Positions 16,787-25,500 of a stretch of DNA of 64,000 nucleotides are shown here, piece after piece. The notes beneath the pieces were generated by a model. That model was not told where the DNA came from and searched no databases. It worked only from the letters and a program-made list of their open reading frames with translations. The DNA lies in assembly GCF_012516375.2 (NCBI RefSeq), contig NZ_CP051204.2, forward strand, positions 3,410,001 to 3,474,000, read 5' to 3'. Source of the DNA: Chitinophaga oryzae. GTDB lineage: Bacteria; Bacteroidota; Bacteroidia; Chitinophagales; Chitinophagaceae. Both the position numbers and the translations under genes were made by a program. Numbering within the stretch: position 1 is the stretch's first letter; every line of letters begins with the position of its first letter.

Positions 16787-18337
16787 ATGAAAAAACAATT
16801 CCGATATATTCTTCCGCTGGTAATGGCTGCTGCACTGAACGGCTGTACCAAAAATTTCGATGAACTGAATACCAATCCCGGCACACTTACCGAGGCAGGT
16901 CTCAGGGAAATGCCGTTTATGTTCTCCAAAGCCCAGTCGGCTGCCGCCGTTAACCAGGGCTATTACCAGACCACGCAGAACCTGTACGCCGATCTGTATG
17001 CTCAATATTTTGCGCTGAATACCACCAGCTTCCAGACCGACCGTTACCTGATCAACGACGGCTGGCTGCCGCGTCCGGGGATTGTGACCTACGTGCAGAC
17101 CGTCCCCCAGCTACGCACCATCTTTGAAAATGCCCAGCCCGCCTCCGGGGAATATGCGCTGGCCGAAATCATGTGGGTGTACGTGTTTCATCATATGACT
17201 GATTATTTCGGGCCGGTACCGTATTTTGATGCCGGTAAAGCACAGGACGTGATCGCCTACGACGCGCAGGACAAGATCTACGATGATTTTTTCAAACGGC
17301 TGGACCATGCCGTGAAAGCCCTGCAACAGGCGGGCGTCAGCAATGTGTTCGGCAATTATGACCTGATCTATGGCGGCGACGTGCAGCAGTGGATACGGTT
17401 CGCCAATACGTTGCGGCTGCGGCTGGCGTTGCGTATTTCCCGGGTACAGCCCGACAGGGCCAAACAGGAAGCCGAAGCGGCTGTTGCTGCCGGCGTAATG
17501 ACAGATATTACGCATACGGCTAAACTAAAACGCTCGCTCAGCGGTAACGATGGCAACGGTTTGGCCAGGGTAGCTTCCTATAACGAGTTTAGCATGAGTT
17601 CCACCATGTTGTCTTATCTAAAAGGATATAATGATCCGCGGATGAACAAAATGTACCAGCCGGCCGTTGGAAACGGCGCCTTCAGGAGCGTGCGTAACGG
17701 CTCCCCGGCAGTGGCGCTCAATAACCCGCTGAACCAGGCAGACCAAACTTCCAACGCGGGCACTTACTGGGCTACCTGGAACGGTACCGCATGGCTGCCC
17801 CTGCTGGAAGCTTCCCAGACGGTGCTCTATGCTGCAGAAGCTTATTTCCTGCGGGCAGAAGGGGCTGTCAACGGCTGGAATATGGGCGGTGCCGCGCAGG
17901 CGCTCTATGAAAAAGGGATTGAGACAAGCATGCAGCAGTGGGGCGTTACAGACGCTGCTGTCATCAATGCCTATAAACAGTCCGCCGCCCTGCCTGCGGC
18001 GCCGGGCGATGTCGCCAATTCGCCGGCTGTGGCCGACATCCCGGTGAAATTCGGGACGGCGGCCAATGTGCAACGGCAGCAGATCGGCACGCAGAAATGG
18101 ATCGCCATCTATCCCGACGGGATGGAAGGGTGGGCTGAGTTCCGCCGCAGCGGTTACCCGAAGATGTACCCGGTATTGCAGTCAGATAATGCAGACCTGC
18201 CTGCCGGCGCCTTTATCAAACGGTTGCCTTATCCTTCAGCAGAAGCAACCACCAACGGCGCCGAGCTGAAGAAAGGGATACAGCTGCTGGGAGGCCCCGA
18301 TAACGCCGCCACCCGGTTGTGGTGGGACGTAGAATAG
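16787..18337 (+). CDS. SusD/RagB family glycan-binding lipoprotein (SusD-like 2 type)
   Basis: 516 residues. The lipobox is AALNGCTKNFDELNTNP, so the mature protein is anchored at the outer membrane. The tetratricopeptide-like helices and the characteristic ending (KGIQLLGGPDNAATRLWWDVE) fit the SusD-like 2 group, which pairs with SusC proteins having the GIERKTRSLGYA plug motif, as here. It would cap the SusC pore and bind the glycan. The gene follows susC directly and is followed 28 bp later by the hydrolase gene, so it belongs to the same transcript. Confidence 0.93.
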   Translation: MKKQFRYILPLVMAAALNGCTKNFDELNTNPGTLTEAGLREMPFMFSKAQSAAAVNQGYYQTTQNLYADLYAQYFALNTTSFQTDRYLINDGWLPRPGIVTYVQTVPQLRTIFENAQPASGEYALAEIMWVYVFHHMTDYFGPVPYFDAGKAQDVIAYDAQDKIYDDFFKRLDHAVKALQQAGVSNVFGNYDLIYGGDVQQWIRFANTLRLRLALRISRVQPDRAKQEAEAAVAAGVMTDITHTAKLKRSLSGNDGNGLARVASYNEFSMSSTMLSYLKGYNDPRMNKMYQPAVGNGAFRSVRNGSPAVALNNPLNQADQTSNAGTYWATWNGTAWLPLLEASQTVLYAAEAYFLRAEGAVNGWNMGGAAQALYEKGIETSMQQWGVTDAAVINAYKQSAALPAAPGDVANSPAVADIPVKFGTAANVQRQQIGTQKWIAIYPDGMEGWAEFRRSGYPKMYPVLQSDNADLPAGAFIKRLPYPSAEATTNGAELKKGIQLLGGPDNAATRLWWDVE

Positions 18338-18365
18338 CCTTGTTGTAAATAGTTAAATTCATTGG

Positions 18366-20426
18366 ATGTTGAATACGATAGCGCAGTTTTTCATGGTCAT
18401 GTCTTCGCTTTTTCTGGCTGTAGGGCGGCCGTTGCCCAGAGTGCTTCCTGCTGAACGGGAGGATATTGCCGTCAGGCAGCTGAAGCTGGAAGCTGCTGCC
18501 GCCTTTCAGCGGCATACCACGCTTCCGCAAACCACCGAAGGGTGGACCGCCTGGCGGCAGGAGCTGCGGGAAAGGATTGTCCGGGAAACCGGTATGCAGG
18601 AAGACCATACGTTGCCGCTCGATACAAAAGAAACCGGCCGTATACAGCGGCAGGGATACAGCATCCGTAATATCGCTTTCCAGACCCGGCCCGGTGTATA
18701 CGCTACCGCCAATCTGTATATGCCGGACGGTCCGGGTCCCTTCCCCGCGGTAATCAATATGCACGGCCACTGGCCCGGCGCCCGCACCGGTGATATGGTG
18801 CAGGCCACCGCCCATGAACTGGCCAGCCACGGCTATATCTGCCTGAATATCGATGCCTGGGGCGCAGGAGAGCGGACCACCACGCCCGGTACGGCTGAAT
18901 ACCACGGCGCTAACCTCGGCGCCTCCCTGATGAACGCCGGCGTCACACTGATGGGCATGCAGCTGACCGACAATATACGCGGGGTAGACCTGCTGTGCAG
19001 CCTGCCGCAGACAGACAAAAAACGGATCGGCGCCACCGGCGCCAGCGGCGGCGGTAACCAGACCATGTGGCTAACGGCCATGGATGAACGGGTTAAAGCC
19101 GCAGTACCGGTGGTCAGCGTAGGTACCTTCGAAGCGTATATCCTTAACAGTAACTGTGTCTGCGAGCTGCTGCCTTCCGGCCTCACCTTCACCGAAGAAG
19201 CCGGCATCCTCGCTATGGCGGCGCCCAGGGCGCTGAAAATATGCAACGCGGAAAAAGACGCCAGCAAATCCTTCTATCCTTCGGAGATGCTGCGCAGCTA
19301 TAAAGCGGCCATGCCGCTGTTTCAACTGCTGAAGGCCGGCGACCGCCTGCAGTACCAGCTCTTTGATACCACCCACGGCTACTGGCCGGAGATACGCAGT
19401 ACCATGCTGGGATGGTTTGATCAGCACCTGAAACATACCGGCAACGGCGACGCGGTACCGCTGCCCAATACGGCATTGCTGCCCGAACGGCAGCTGCTCA
19501 CGTTCCCCGCGTTACAGCGGGACAGTAATGTGCTCAGCACCGCCGCCTGGTGCCGCCAGGCTGGCAGCGAATGGCGCGCTAACATGCTGGGACATGACCG
19601 CCTCGACGTAAAAGAAAAAAGGGCCGCTTTAAAAGCTGTGCTGAAAGCGGAACAACCACTGCAACTGAAAAAATTACATACCTATACGCCGGAAGAGGGA
19701 TGGGACAGGCTGGCGCTGGAGACAACAGACGGAGAACTGCTGCCGCTGCTGCACCGCAAACCCCGCAAAAGGGAAAACGGTTATGTGGTGCTGAGCCACA
19801 GCGGCGGGAAAGACAGTATCCCTTCCGACCGCATAGACGCGCTGCTGGCACAGGGTTATGGCCTGGTGCTGGCCGACCTGTGGGGTACCGGTGAACAAAG
19901 CTCCGAAACGGCCACTAAAACCGATGGCAGCCTGCCACGCTTTCATACCTTGTCACGCAGCGCCCTCTGGCTGGGGCATACCCTGCAAGGTAAATGGGCC
20001 AACGATCTGCGGTTGCTAACCGGCTTCCTCCGCAGCCATTACGGGGTAAAACGCATCATCCTTGAAGGATACAAGGAAACCGGTATGGCCAGCCTTTTCG
20101 CCGCTGCGATGGAAAGCGGCGTGCACAAAGTGGTGGCACATAACAGCCCCGTCAGTTACCAGTTCGCCAACAGGCAGGGCGTCGATTATTTTAACATGGC
20201 CATCCACGTGCCCGGCATCCTGCCATGGGGCGACGTGTCGCTGGCCGCCGCGCTCACCGGCCGGGAGGTGGAGCTGATAGCGCCGGTAGACATGTCCGGC
20301 AACCCGGTCGGCGGACTACCGCTTAAATTCTACCGCGATGAGTTCCAGGAACTGCGCAAACGCTGCCGCCAGCGCGGACAGCTCATCGTCCGCACCACAG
20401 ATAACAACGATAACGTCGAAAAATAA
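18366..20426 (+). CDS. Tandem alpha/beta hydrolase, acetyl-xylan-esterase-like
   Basis: 686 residues with two alpha/beta-hydrolase-like halves. In the first, residues 105-370, VINMHGHWPGA supplies the oxyanion region, GATGASGGGNQ has the nucleophile Ser227, and the conserved DTTHGYWPEIR near residue 340 supplies the likely catalytic His. In the second, residues 440-650, VVLSHSGGKDSIPS and GLVLADLWGTGEQS resemble a hydrolase core, but the elbow position reads ILEGYKETGMAS without a Ser, so this half is probably non-catalytic. The N-terminus is signal-like. It likely deacylates the imported or surface glycan and belongs to the polysaccharide utilisation operon. Confidence 0.82.
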   Translation: MLNTIAQFFMVMSSLFLAVGRPLPRVLPAEREDIAVRQLKLEAAAAFQRHTTLPQTTEGWTAWRQELRERIVRETGMQEDHTLPLDTKETGRIQRQGYSIRNIAFQTRPGVYATANLYMPDGPGPFPAVINMHGHWPGARTGDMVQATAHELASHGYICLNIDAWGAGERTTTPGTAEYHGANLGASLMNAGVTLMGMQLTDNIRGVDLLCSLPQTDKKRIGATGASGGGNQTMWLTAMDERVKAAVPVVSVGTFEAYILNSNCVCELLPSGLTFTEEAGILAMAAPRALKICNAEKDASKSFYPSEMLRSYKAAMPLFQLLKAGDRLQYQLFDTTHGYWPEIRSTMLGWFDQHLKHTGNGDAVPLPNTALLPERQLLTFPALQRDSNVLSTAAWCRQAGSEWRANMLGHDRLDVKEKRAALKAVLKAEQPLQLKKLHTYTPEEGWDRLALETTDGELLPLLHRKPRKRENGYVVLSHSGGKDSIPSDRIDALLAQGYGLVLADLWGTGEQSSETATKTDGSLPRFHTLSRSALWLGHTLQGKWANDLRLLTGFLRSHYGVKRIILEGYKETGMASLFAAAMESGVHKVVAHNSPVSYQFANRQGVDYFNMAIHVPGILPWGDVSLAAALTGREVELIAPVDMSGNPVGGLPLKFYRDEFQELRKRCRQRGQLIVRTTDNNDNVEK

Positions 20427-20433
20427 TATGCAT

Positions 20434-21870
20434 ATGAAAAATAACCGCAGGGATTTTCTCAAACTGGCAGGCCTCGCCGGTATCGGTCTTACCGGCAGCG
20501 CCGTACTGCCGGGCATCGGAACAGCTCACGCCGCCGGCATACCGGACAACCTGCTGCAACAGGCGCAACAAGCCCGTAAGCAACGCTTTAATATGTGCGG
20601 CTATGCCGCCCCTAAAATTGATACCGTTCGCATCGGTTACGTCGGACTGGGCAACAGGGGCGGGGCAGCCGTGGAACGTATCACCTGGCTGCAGGGCATC
20701 GAAGTAAAAGCCCTCTGCGACATCCGCCCGGAGAAAATAGCAGAAGCCAAAAAACGGATCGCCAACAGCGGTTATCACCCCCACGAATACACGGGGTCTG
20801 CCGACGCCTGGAAAAAAATGTGCGAACGGGATGACATCGACCTGATATATATCGCCACGCCGTGGGAACTGCATACGCCCATCGCCGTATATGCCATGGA
20901 ACATGGCAAACATGTGGCCACGGAAATACCGGCCGCCTATACGCTGGAAGACTGCTGGCGCCTCGTGGAAACATCCGAACGCACCCGCAAACACTGCGTG
21001 ATGCTGGAGAACTGCTGCTACGATTTCTTTGAACTGCTCACGCTCAATATGGCGCGCCAGGGTTTCTTCGGAGAAATCATCCACTGCGAAGGCGCCTATA
21101 TCCATGATATCTTCGAAAGCATGTTCGACAGAACAAAACGGTATGACAACTGGCGCCTCCGCGAAAATGCCAAACATAACGGTAACCTCTATCCCACGCA
21201 CGGACTGGGGCCGGTATGCCAGGTGCTCAATATCAACCGGGGCGACAGCATGGAGTACCTGGTGTCTGTTTCCTCCAATGATTTTATGATGCATGACCGC
21301 GCCGTGGAACTGGCAGCGAAAGACAATTTCTTTCAGCAGTTCACCAAAGCGCATTTCAGGGGTAACATGAACGTATCCACGATCCGCACCCGCAAAGGCA
21401 AAACCATTATGGTGCAGCATGACGTGACCTCCCCGCGGCCTTACTCCCGCATTCACCTGGTCAGCGGCACCAAAGCCACGGCACAGAAATATCCGCTGCC
21501 CGCCCGTATCTCCACCAGCCACGAAGGATGGCTCAGCGACGACGAGTTCAAAAAACTGGAAGAGCAGTATATGCCGGCCATCGTCCGCAAAGTGGGAGAG
21601 ATGGCCAAACAGGTAGGAGGCCACGGCGGTATGGACTTTATGATGGACTGGCGCCTGATAGACTGCCTGCGTAACGGTCTGCCGATGGACATGGACGTTT
21701 ATGACGCCGCCACCTGGAGCGCCGTATGGCCCCTCAGCGAATGGTCCGTCAACCACCGCTCCAATTCCATTGATGTCCCTGACTTCACCGGGGGATCGTG
21801 GAAGAAAAACCAGCCGGTAGATATCTCCCTGGCACAGGGCGGCACCACCGGTGTAATGAAGAAAAAGTGA
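20434..21870 (+). CDS. Gfo/Idh/MocA-fold glycosidase, GH109-like (alpha-N-acetylgalactosaminidase)
   Basis: About 478 residues. NNRRDFLKLAGLAGIGLTG is a twin-arginine signal, so the enzyme is exported folded with its NAD. The Rossmann motif RIGYVGLGNRGG is near residue 60, followed by the conserved EIPAAYTLEDCW and, near residue 250, GNLYPTHGLGPVCQVLNINR. That segment closely matches GH109 enzymes, which hydrolyse alpha-GalNAc by an NAD-dependent oxidation-elimination mechanism. I chose ATG 20434; another ATG lies two codons upstream. The gene begins just after the hydrolase stop. Exclusion of other Gfo/Idh/MocA activities needs biochemical evidence, but the neighbouring nagB supports an amino-sugar substrate. 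Confidence 0.85.
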   Translation: MKNNRRDFLKLAGLAGIGLTGSAVLPGIGTAHAAGIPDNLLQQAQQARKQRFNMCGYAAPKIDTVRIGYVGLGNRGGAAVERITWLQGIEVKALCDIRPEKIAEAKKRIANSGYHPHEYTGSADAWKKMCERDDIDLIYIATPWELHTPIAVYAMEHGKHVATEIPAAYTLEDCWRLVETSERTRKHCVMLENCCYDFFELLTLNMARQGFFGEIIHCEGAYIHDIFESMFDRTKRYDNWRLRENAKHNGNLYPTHGLGPVCQVLNINRGDSMEYLVSVSSNDFMMHDRAVELAAKDNFFQQFTKAHFRGNMNVSTIRTRKGKTIMVQHDVTSPRPYSRIHLVSGTKATAQKYPLPARISTSHEGWLSDDEFKKLEEQYMPAIVRKVGEMAKQVGGHGGMDFMMDWRLIDCLRNGLPMDMDVYDAATWSAVWPLSEWSVNHRSNSIDVPDFTGGSWKKNQPVDISLAQGGTTGVMKKK

Positions 21871-21922
21871 TCCGCTCCCGATAACAAACAATTTCATCGT
21901 CACGACTAAAAAAAGCATATAC

Positions 21923-22654
21923 ATGAAAATCATCCGATCCAACAACCCGCAGGAATTGGGGACGTCAGCCGGCCAGGATGCGGCTGCCCTGATCAACCAG
22001 GCTATCCATGAAAAAGGACAGGCGAATGTTATCCTCGCCACCGGTACCAGTCAGTTTGAAACCCTTCGTGAGCTGATAACGGCCGATATCGAATGGAGCA
22101 AGGTGGTGATGTTCCACCTCGACGAATACATCGGGCTGCCGGTGACCCACCCGGCCAGCTTCCGGAAATACCTGAAAGAACGTTTTCTGCAGCAGGTTAG
22201 CCCGCTGAAAGCCGCTTACCTGATCGACGGGGAAACAGACCCGGAGGCGGAAATAGCCCGGCTGGCGGCTTTGATACAGGCGCATCCTATTGATGTAGCG
22301 CTGGTAGGCGTAGGAGAAAATGGTCACCTCGCTTTCAATGATCCTCCGGCTGATTTTACCACCAAAGCGCCTTACCTGGTGGTGAACCTGGACGAAGCCT
22401 GCCGGCAGCAGCAGGCCAACGAAGGATGGTTCGCAACCGCGGCCGATGTGCCGGCACAGGCCATCAGCATGTCGGTACACCAGATCATGTTATCTAAACA
22501 GATCATCTGTTCAGTGCCTGGCGAAAGAAAGGCCAGGGCTGTCAAAAACAGCCTGGAACAGCCGGTCAGCAACCTGTTCCCGGCCAGTATTCTGCAACAA
22601 CACCCGCATTGTACTTTTTATCTCGATACTGCAGCAGCGGCACTGCTGGCATAA
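21923..22654 (+). CDS. nagB: Glucosamine-6-phosphate deaminase
   Basis: 243 residues, slightly shorter than typical NagB (about 265). The motifs VVMFHLDEYIGLP, with the catalytic Asp, and VGVGENGHLAFNDPP, the family signature with the catalytic His, are both intact. It converts glucosamine-6-phosphate to fructose-6-phosphate and ammonia. As the last gene of the locus, following the GH109-like enzyme, it feeds released amino sugars into glycolysis. No galactosamine-specific kinase or deacetylase lies nearby, so if GalNAc is the substrate the rest of the route is encoded elsewhere or the gene acts on galactosamine-6-phosphate (AgaS/AgaI-type). Confidence 0.88.
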   Translation: MKIIRSNNPQELGTSAGQDAAALINQAIHEKGQANVILATGTSQFETLRELITADIEWSKVVMFHLDEYIGLPVTHPASFRKYLKERFLQQVSPLKAAYLIDGETDPEAEIARLAALIQAHPIDVALVGVGENGHLAFNDPPADFTTKAPYLVVNLDEACRQQQANEGWFATAADVPAQAISMSVHQIMLSKQIICSVPGERKARAVKNSLEQPVSNLFPASILQQHPHCTFYLDTAAAALLA

Positions 22655-22672
22655 GGCAGACTGGTGGCTTAC

Positions 22673-22719
22673 AGGCAGCAGGCGTCGTATGGTTAATGGC
22701 CTGCTGCCTTTTCATTTTA
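22673..22719 (+). terminator. Terminator of the polysaccharide utilisation operon
   Basis: A perfect 11-bp stem AGGCAGCAGGC / GCCTGCTGCCT encloses 15 nt and is followed by TTTCATTTT. It lies 18 bp after the nagB stop codon. Confidence 0.85.
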
Positions 22720-22722
22720 TAC

Positions 22723-22752
22723 CCCCATCACCCCAAACCCCATCACCCCAAA
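22723..22752. repeat. 15-bp tandem duplication with G-quadruplex potential on minus strand
   Basis: CCCCATCACCCCAAA occurs twice in tandem. On the minus strand this gives four runs of at least four G with loops of 4, 3 and 4 bases, a strong potential G-quadruplex between the operon terminator and the VOC gene. Confidence 0.75.
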
Positions 22753-22835
22753 AAGACGGCCTCATCCTGATCTGCAGGTTTTCTGGTTACAAAATTGAGG
22801 AGCTGAGATATTCCTCATTTTTTAAACCTTCGCTT

Positions 22836-23213
22836 ATGCTTAAACATTCAGGGGCTTTCAGCAGCTTTTCCGTCAATGATCTGCAACAGGCTAAACAGTT
22901 TTACCAGGACAAAGTAGGCTTGGATGTCGCCGAAACCGCCGAAGGACTGGAGTTAAAGGTGGACAGCGGACCTAAAGTGTTTCTCTATCCCAAGCCAAAT
23001 CATGAACCGGCGACTTTCACCGTGCTGAATTTTGTTGTAGACAATGTGGACGATGCTGTGGAACAGCTTACGCAGAAAGGCATCCGCTTCCTGCAATATG
23101 AAGGTGAAATAGGGACCGATGAAAAAGGTATTTTCAGGGATAAAGAGCGGGGCATGGCTATCGCCTGGTTTGCAGACCCGGCAGGGAATATTATCTCTGT
23201 ACTCCAACAATAG
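22836..23213 (+). CDS. VOC family protein (glyoxalase/bleomycin resistance fold)
   Basis: 125 residues from ATG 22836 (MLKHSGAFSSFSVNDLQQAK); the long in-frame upstream extension overlaps nagB in another frame and is not real. Two beta-alpha-beta-beta-beta modules are visible: SSFSVNDLQQAKQFYQDKVG and, near residue 60, TVLNFVVDNVDDAVEQLTQKG. The ending AWFADPAGNIISVLQQ contains the PxGN motif of the family. This is a likely metal-dependent dimeric enzyme or binding protein of unknown substrate. It is convergent with the metallophosphoesterase gene across a long inverted repeat. Confidence 0.85.
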   Translation: MLKHSGAFSSFSVNDLQQAKQFYQDKVGLDVAETAEGLELKVDSGPKVFLYPKPNHEPATFTVLNFVVDNVDDAVEQLTQKGIRFLQYEGEIGTDEKGIFRDKERGMAIAWFADPAGNIISVLQQ

Positions 23214-23214
23214 C

Positions 23215-23314
23215 ATTTGGTTATTTTTTTATTTTGTCATTTTGTCATTTGATCCGTTTTGCACTGACACCGGACGCCAAATGACCAAATGACAAAATAA
23301 AAAAATAACCAAAT
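23215..23314. repeat. 37-bp inverted repeat with 26-nt loop between convergent genes
   Basis: The left arm 23215-23251 and right arm 23278-23314 are complementary except for one position. Both arms are AT-rich and built of TTTTGTCA-like units, beginning ATTTGGTTATTT. It fills almost all the space between the VOC and phosphoesterase stop codons and can act as a bidirectional terminator. Similar phrases occur at 38825-38840 and 39020-39040. Confidence 0.88.
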
Positions 23315-23316
23315 TG

Positions 23317-24420
23317 TTATGGTTGGAGCTGATCAAAAAGGTAGTACAGCGGTGCTTCTTCCAGCACACTACGATTGGCTGCTGTATTGTTTTTAGCGCT
23401 CCATTTGATGAGGCGGACGAAGCCGTCGGCGATCTCTATGCCTGTAATGTCGCCATCGCTGAAGCAGCAACAGCCGGTATTGAAATAGGTGGGGTACGCC
23501 ATCGTTTTAACGAACTGTTTACCCGCATATTCCTCCTGTCGCCGGCGCAGTTCGGTTTGCAACGCGGCAATGGTGGTCTGGTCGTTGTCGGCCATGGCCC
23601 GCTCCAGTTGTTTGCTGAGCCGGTCGATATGGTCCAGCGATGCAAAGACTGGTTTGTGGGTATGGCCTGAGATGAATAACGTGCGCGGTAGTTGCACGCT
23701 CCATTCATACATGATGATATTGTGGGCGTCTACAAGGTCAAAGGATTCCGACAGCGTATCGGGGTGTATATCCAGGAGCCGTTGTACCGGCGTCCAGATG
23801 GCTGCCACGAACCATTTGCTGAAAGCGTTGCCATCGCTGCGTTTATCGCCCTGATGGCCATGCGCCAGGAAAATACCGTGGGCGTTGCCGTTATATTGTG
23901 TTTGCAGTATCAGTCCCTCGTAAACCCTCAGTTTTTTTCCGAACAGCGGTTGCAGGAACTGGCGGCGGGGCACCACGTAGTGCCACTCCAGGTCGTGGTT
24001 GCCGAAGATGCGGTAGTAGCGTTTCTTCTGCAGAAAGCGTGCTTCCGCCTGCAGGGGAGGGCTGTTGTGCTGCAGAACAGCCGATGGTTTGTTTTCCCAG
24101 AGCTCCTCGCAATCGCCCAGGTTGATCAGCGTATAGCCATGATCGTAATAGTGCTGTAATGCTTCAATATAGTTGTCAGCCGCGCTTTTGAAGTCATCGG
24201 CAGCATCGCGGCAGCCTTTATGCTGGTCGGAGAAAATAATGAAACGGCCCTGTTGCAGGTCAAACGGCACCAGCAGGCCGCTGTCCTTTTTCCCTTTCAG
24301 GATACGGTCGTGCAGCTGCGACAGGGATTTGAATACCGCATTTTTATCCGGGCGGGACGACAGGCGGTCGGACATCCGGATCACCAGCCGGGCCAGTGCT
24401 CTTTTAATTGGATTTGACAA
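23317..24420 (-). CDS. Metallophosphoesterase (calcineurin-like)
   Basis: 367 residues from a TTG start at 24420; an ATG at 24375 is an alternative. The metallophosphatase motifs appear in order: IIFSDQHKGCRD near residue 70, LINLGDCEELWE near 118, FGNHDLEWH near 157 (GNHD/E motif), and FISGHTHKPVF near 268. These bind two metal ions and cleave phosphoesters. LLVPFDLQQGRF and the surrounding context suggest a UDP-diacylglucosamine hydrolase-like or general serine/threonine phosphatase-like enzyme, but the substrate is unknown. It is the only gene between two terminator-like repeats. Confidence 0.85.
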   Translation of the reverse strand: MSNPIKRALARLVIRMSDRLSSRPDKNAVFKSLSQLHDRILKGKKDSGLLVPFDLQQGRFIIFSDQHKGCRDAADDFKSAADNYIEALQHYYDHGYTLINLGDCEELWENKPSAVLQHNSPPLQAEARFLQKKRYYRIFGNHDLEWHYVVPRRQFLQPLFGKKLRVYEGLILQTQYNGNAHGIFLAHGHQGDKRSDGNAFSKWFVAAIWTPVQRLLDIHPDTLSESFDLVDAHNIIMYEWSVQLPRTLFISGHTHKPVFASLDHIDRLSKQLERAMADNDQTTIAALQTELRRRQEEYAGKQFVKTMAYPTYFNTGCCCFSDGDITGIEIADGFVRLIKWSAKNNTAANRSVLEEAPLYYLFDQLQP

Positions 24421-24470
24421 CGGGTTTTAGATTAACTCGGGCGACAAGATAATGGAAATTTTCATAAAAG

Positions 24471-24492
24471 TCCCGGGGCGTGAACCCCGGGA
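24471..24492 (-). terminator. Terminator-like hairpin after alpha/beta hydrolase
   Basis: TCCCGGGG / CCCCGGGA forms an 8-bp GC stem with a 6-nt loop. On the minus strand it is followed by CTTTTAT, a weak U tract, 11 bp after the hydrolase stop. Confidence 0.6.
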
Positions 24493-24502
24493 ACAGTGAG
24501 GG

Positions 24503-25411
24503 TCACAGAGTTTTTTTCAGCGTTTCGAAGAAAGCCTGCTGTTGTTCGAACATGGGGAAGTGGCCGGAGCCCTGTATCCAGTAAAGGATGGCTGAGGGGT
24601 GTACCTGTTTCAGCTCGTACGTATAGAACGACAGGGCATCCTGTGCACCGCCGATCACATACATAGGGCCTTTGTACCGGGGCAGTGTTTTACTCAGATC
24701 ATAGTGGATGCGGTTCAGGTCCTGGATCATGAGACCCTGCATGGTAGTGTTGGAAGGCGCCACGTCGATTTGTTTCAGCATGCTGTCGATCATCCTTTTG
24801 TCAAAGATGTAGGACATGCGGATGATGCGGTTATATTCCGCTGAATCTGCTTTGGTGGCCTGGTTTGCTTTGAGTTTTTTGTCGAGCGAATCATAACGGC
24901 CGATCTCCGACAGGCCCATTCTGACCTTCAGGTTGTTGATGTGGGTGGCAAAAAAGCCGGGATCGAATTTGTAATAACCGGGGCATGCCAGTACCAGTTT
25001 TCTGACGCGTTGCGGGTAGGTGACGGCGAAGTTCATGGCCAGCATGGCGCCCCAGGAGTGGCCGTAGATGGTCACGCGGGGGAGGTGCAGGTGGTCCAGC
25101 AGCAGGCGCACGTCGTCAACAGCCGCTTTCAGGTTGATGGTGGTGGAGTCCATCGGCACGGGTATAGAAAGGCCTGTACCTCTTTGTTCCAGCAGGATGG
25201 CCTGGTGCGTTTTTCCCAGTTCCGCTGCTACCCCCGCCTGTTGCAGGCAGGAGTTGCCCGGTCCGCCGGATAGTACCAGAATAGGTTCTCCTTTGCCGTA
25301 GCGGTGATAGTACAGGTGGCCCCAGGAGGTACGGATGGAGTCGGTCGACTGGGAGGAGCTGAGCAGGGTTGCAGACAATAGTAAAGTCAGCAGGATAGAA
25401 AATTTTCTCAT
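24503..25411 (-). CDS. Alpha/beta hydrolase, proline iminopeptidase-like, exported
   Basis: 302 residues with a signal segment (FSILLTLLLSATLLSSSQS). ILVLSGGPGNSCLQ has the GGPG oxyanion motif, and YGHSWGAMLAMNFAV carries the nucleophile Ser near residue 120. VIGGAQDALSF supplies the acid and QGSGHFPMFEQ the His. The arrangement resembles proline iminopeptidases (peptidase S33), which release N-terminal proline, but many esterases share it. The gene stands alone and is divergent from the sterol desaturase-like gene. Confidence 0.85.
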   Translation of the reverse strand: MRKFSILLTLLLSATLLSSSQSTDSIRTSWGHLYYHRYGKGEPILVLSGGPGNSCLQQAGVAAELGKTHQAILLEQRGTGLSIPVPMDSTTINLKAAVDDVRLLLDHLHLPRVTIYGHSWGAMLAMNFAVTYPQRVRKLVLACPGYYKFDPGFFATHINNLKVRMGLSEIGRYDSLDKKLKANQATKADSAEYNRIIRMSYIFDKRMIDSMLKQIDVAPSNTTMQGLMIQDLNRIHYDLSKTLPRYKGPMYVIGGAQDALSFYTYELKQVHPSAILYWIQGSGHFPMFEQQQAFFETLKKTL

Positions 25412-25500
25412 AAGAATAATTTCGGGTAAAATCTTCCCGAATTTATATTATTTTCCGGGAGAAGTTTTTCCGCGTTACTGATCTTTTTAATTATCCTGTT

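Noticed and set aside
20383..22041. 552-codon antisense frame across the GH109-like gene
   Set aside because: The plus-strand protein is unambiguous; the antisense frame has no recognisable features and no start context.
22446..22835. Upstream extension of the VOC gene
   Set aside because: It overlaps nagB in another frame, crosses the terminator and the duplicated 15-mer, and has no family similarity.
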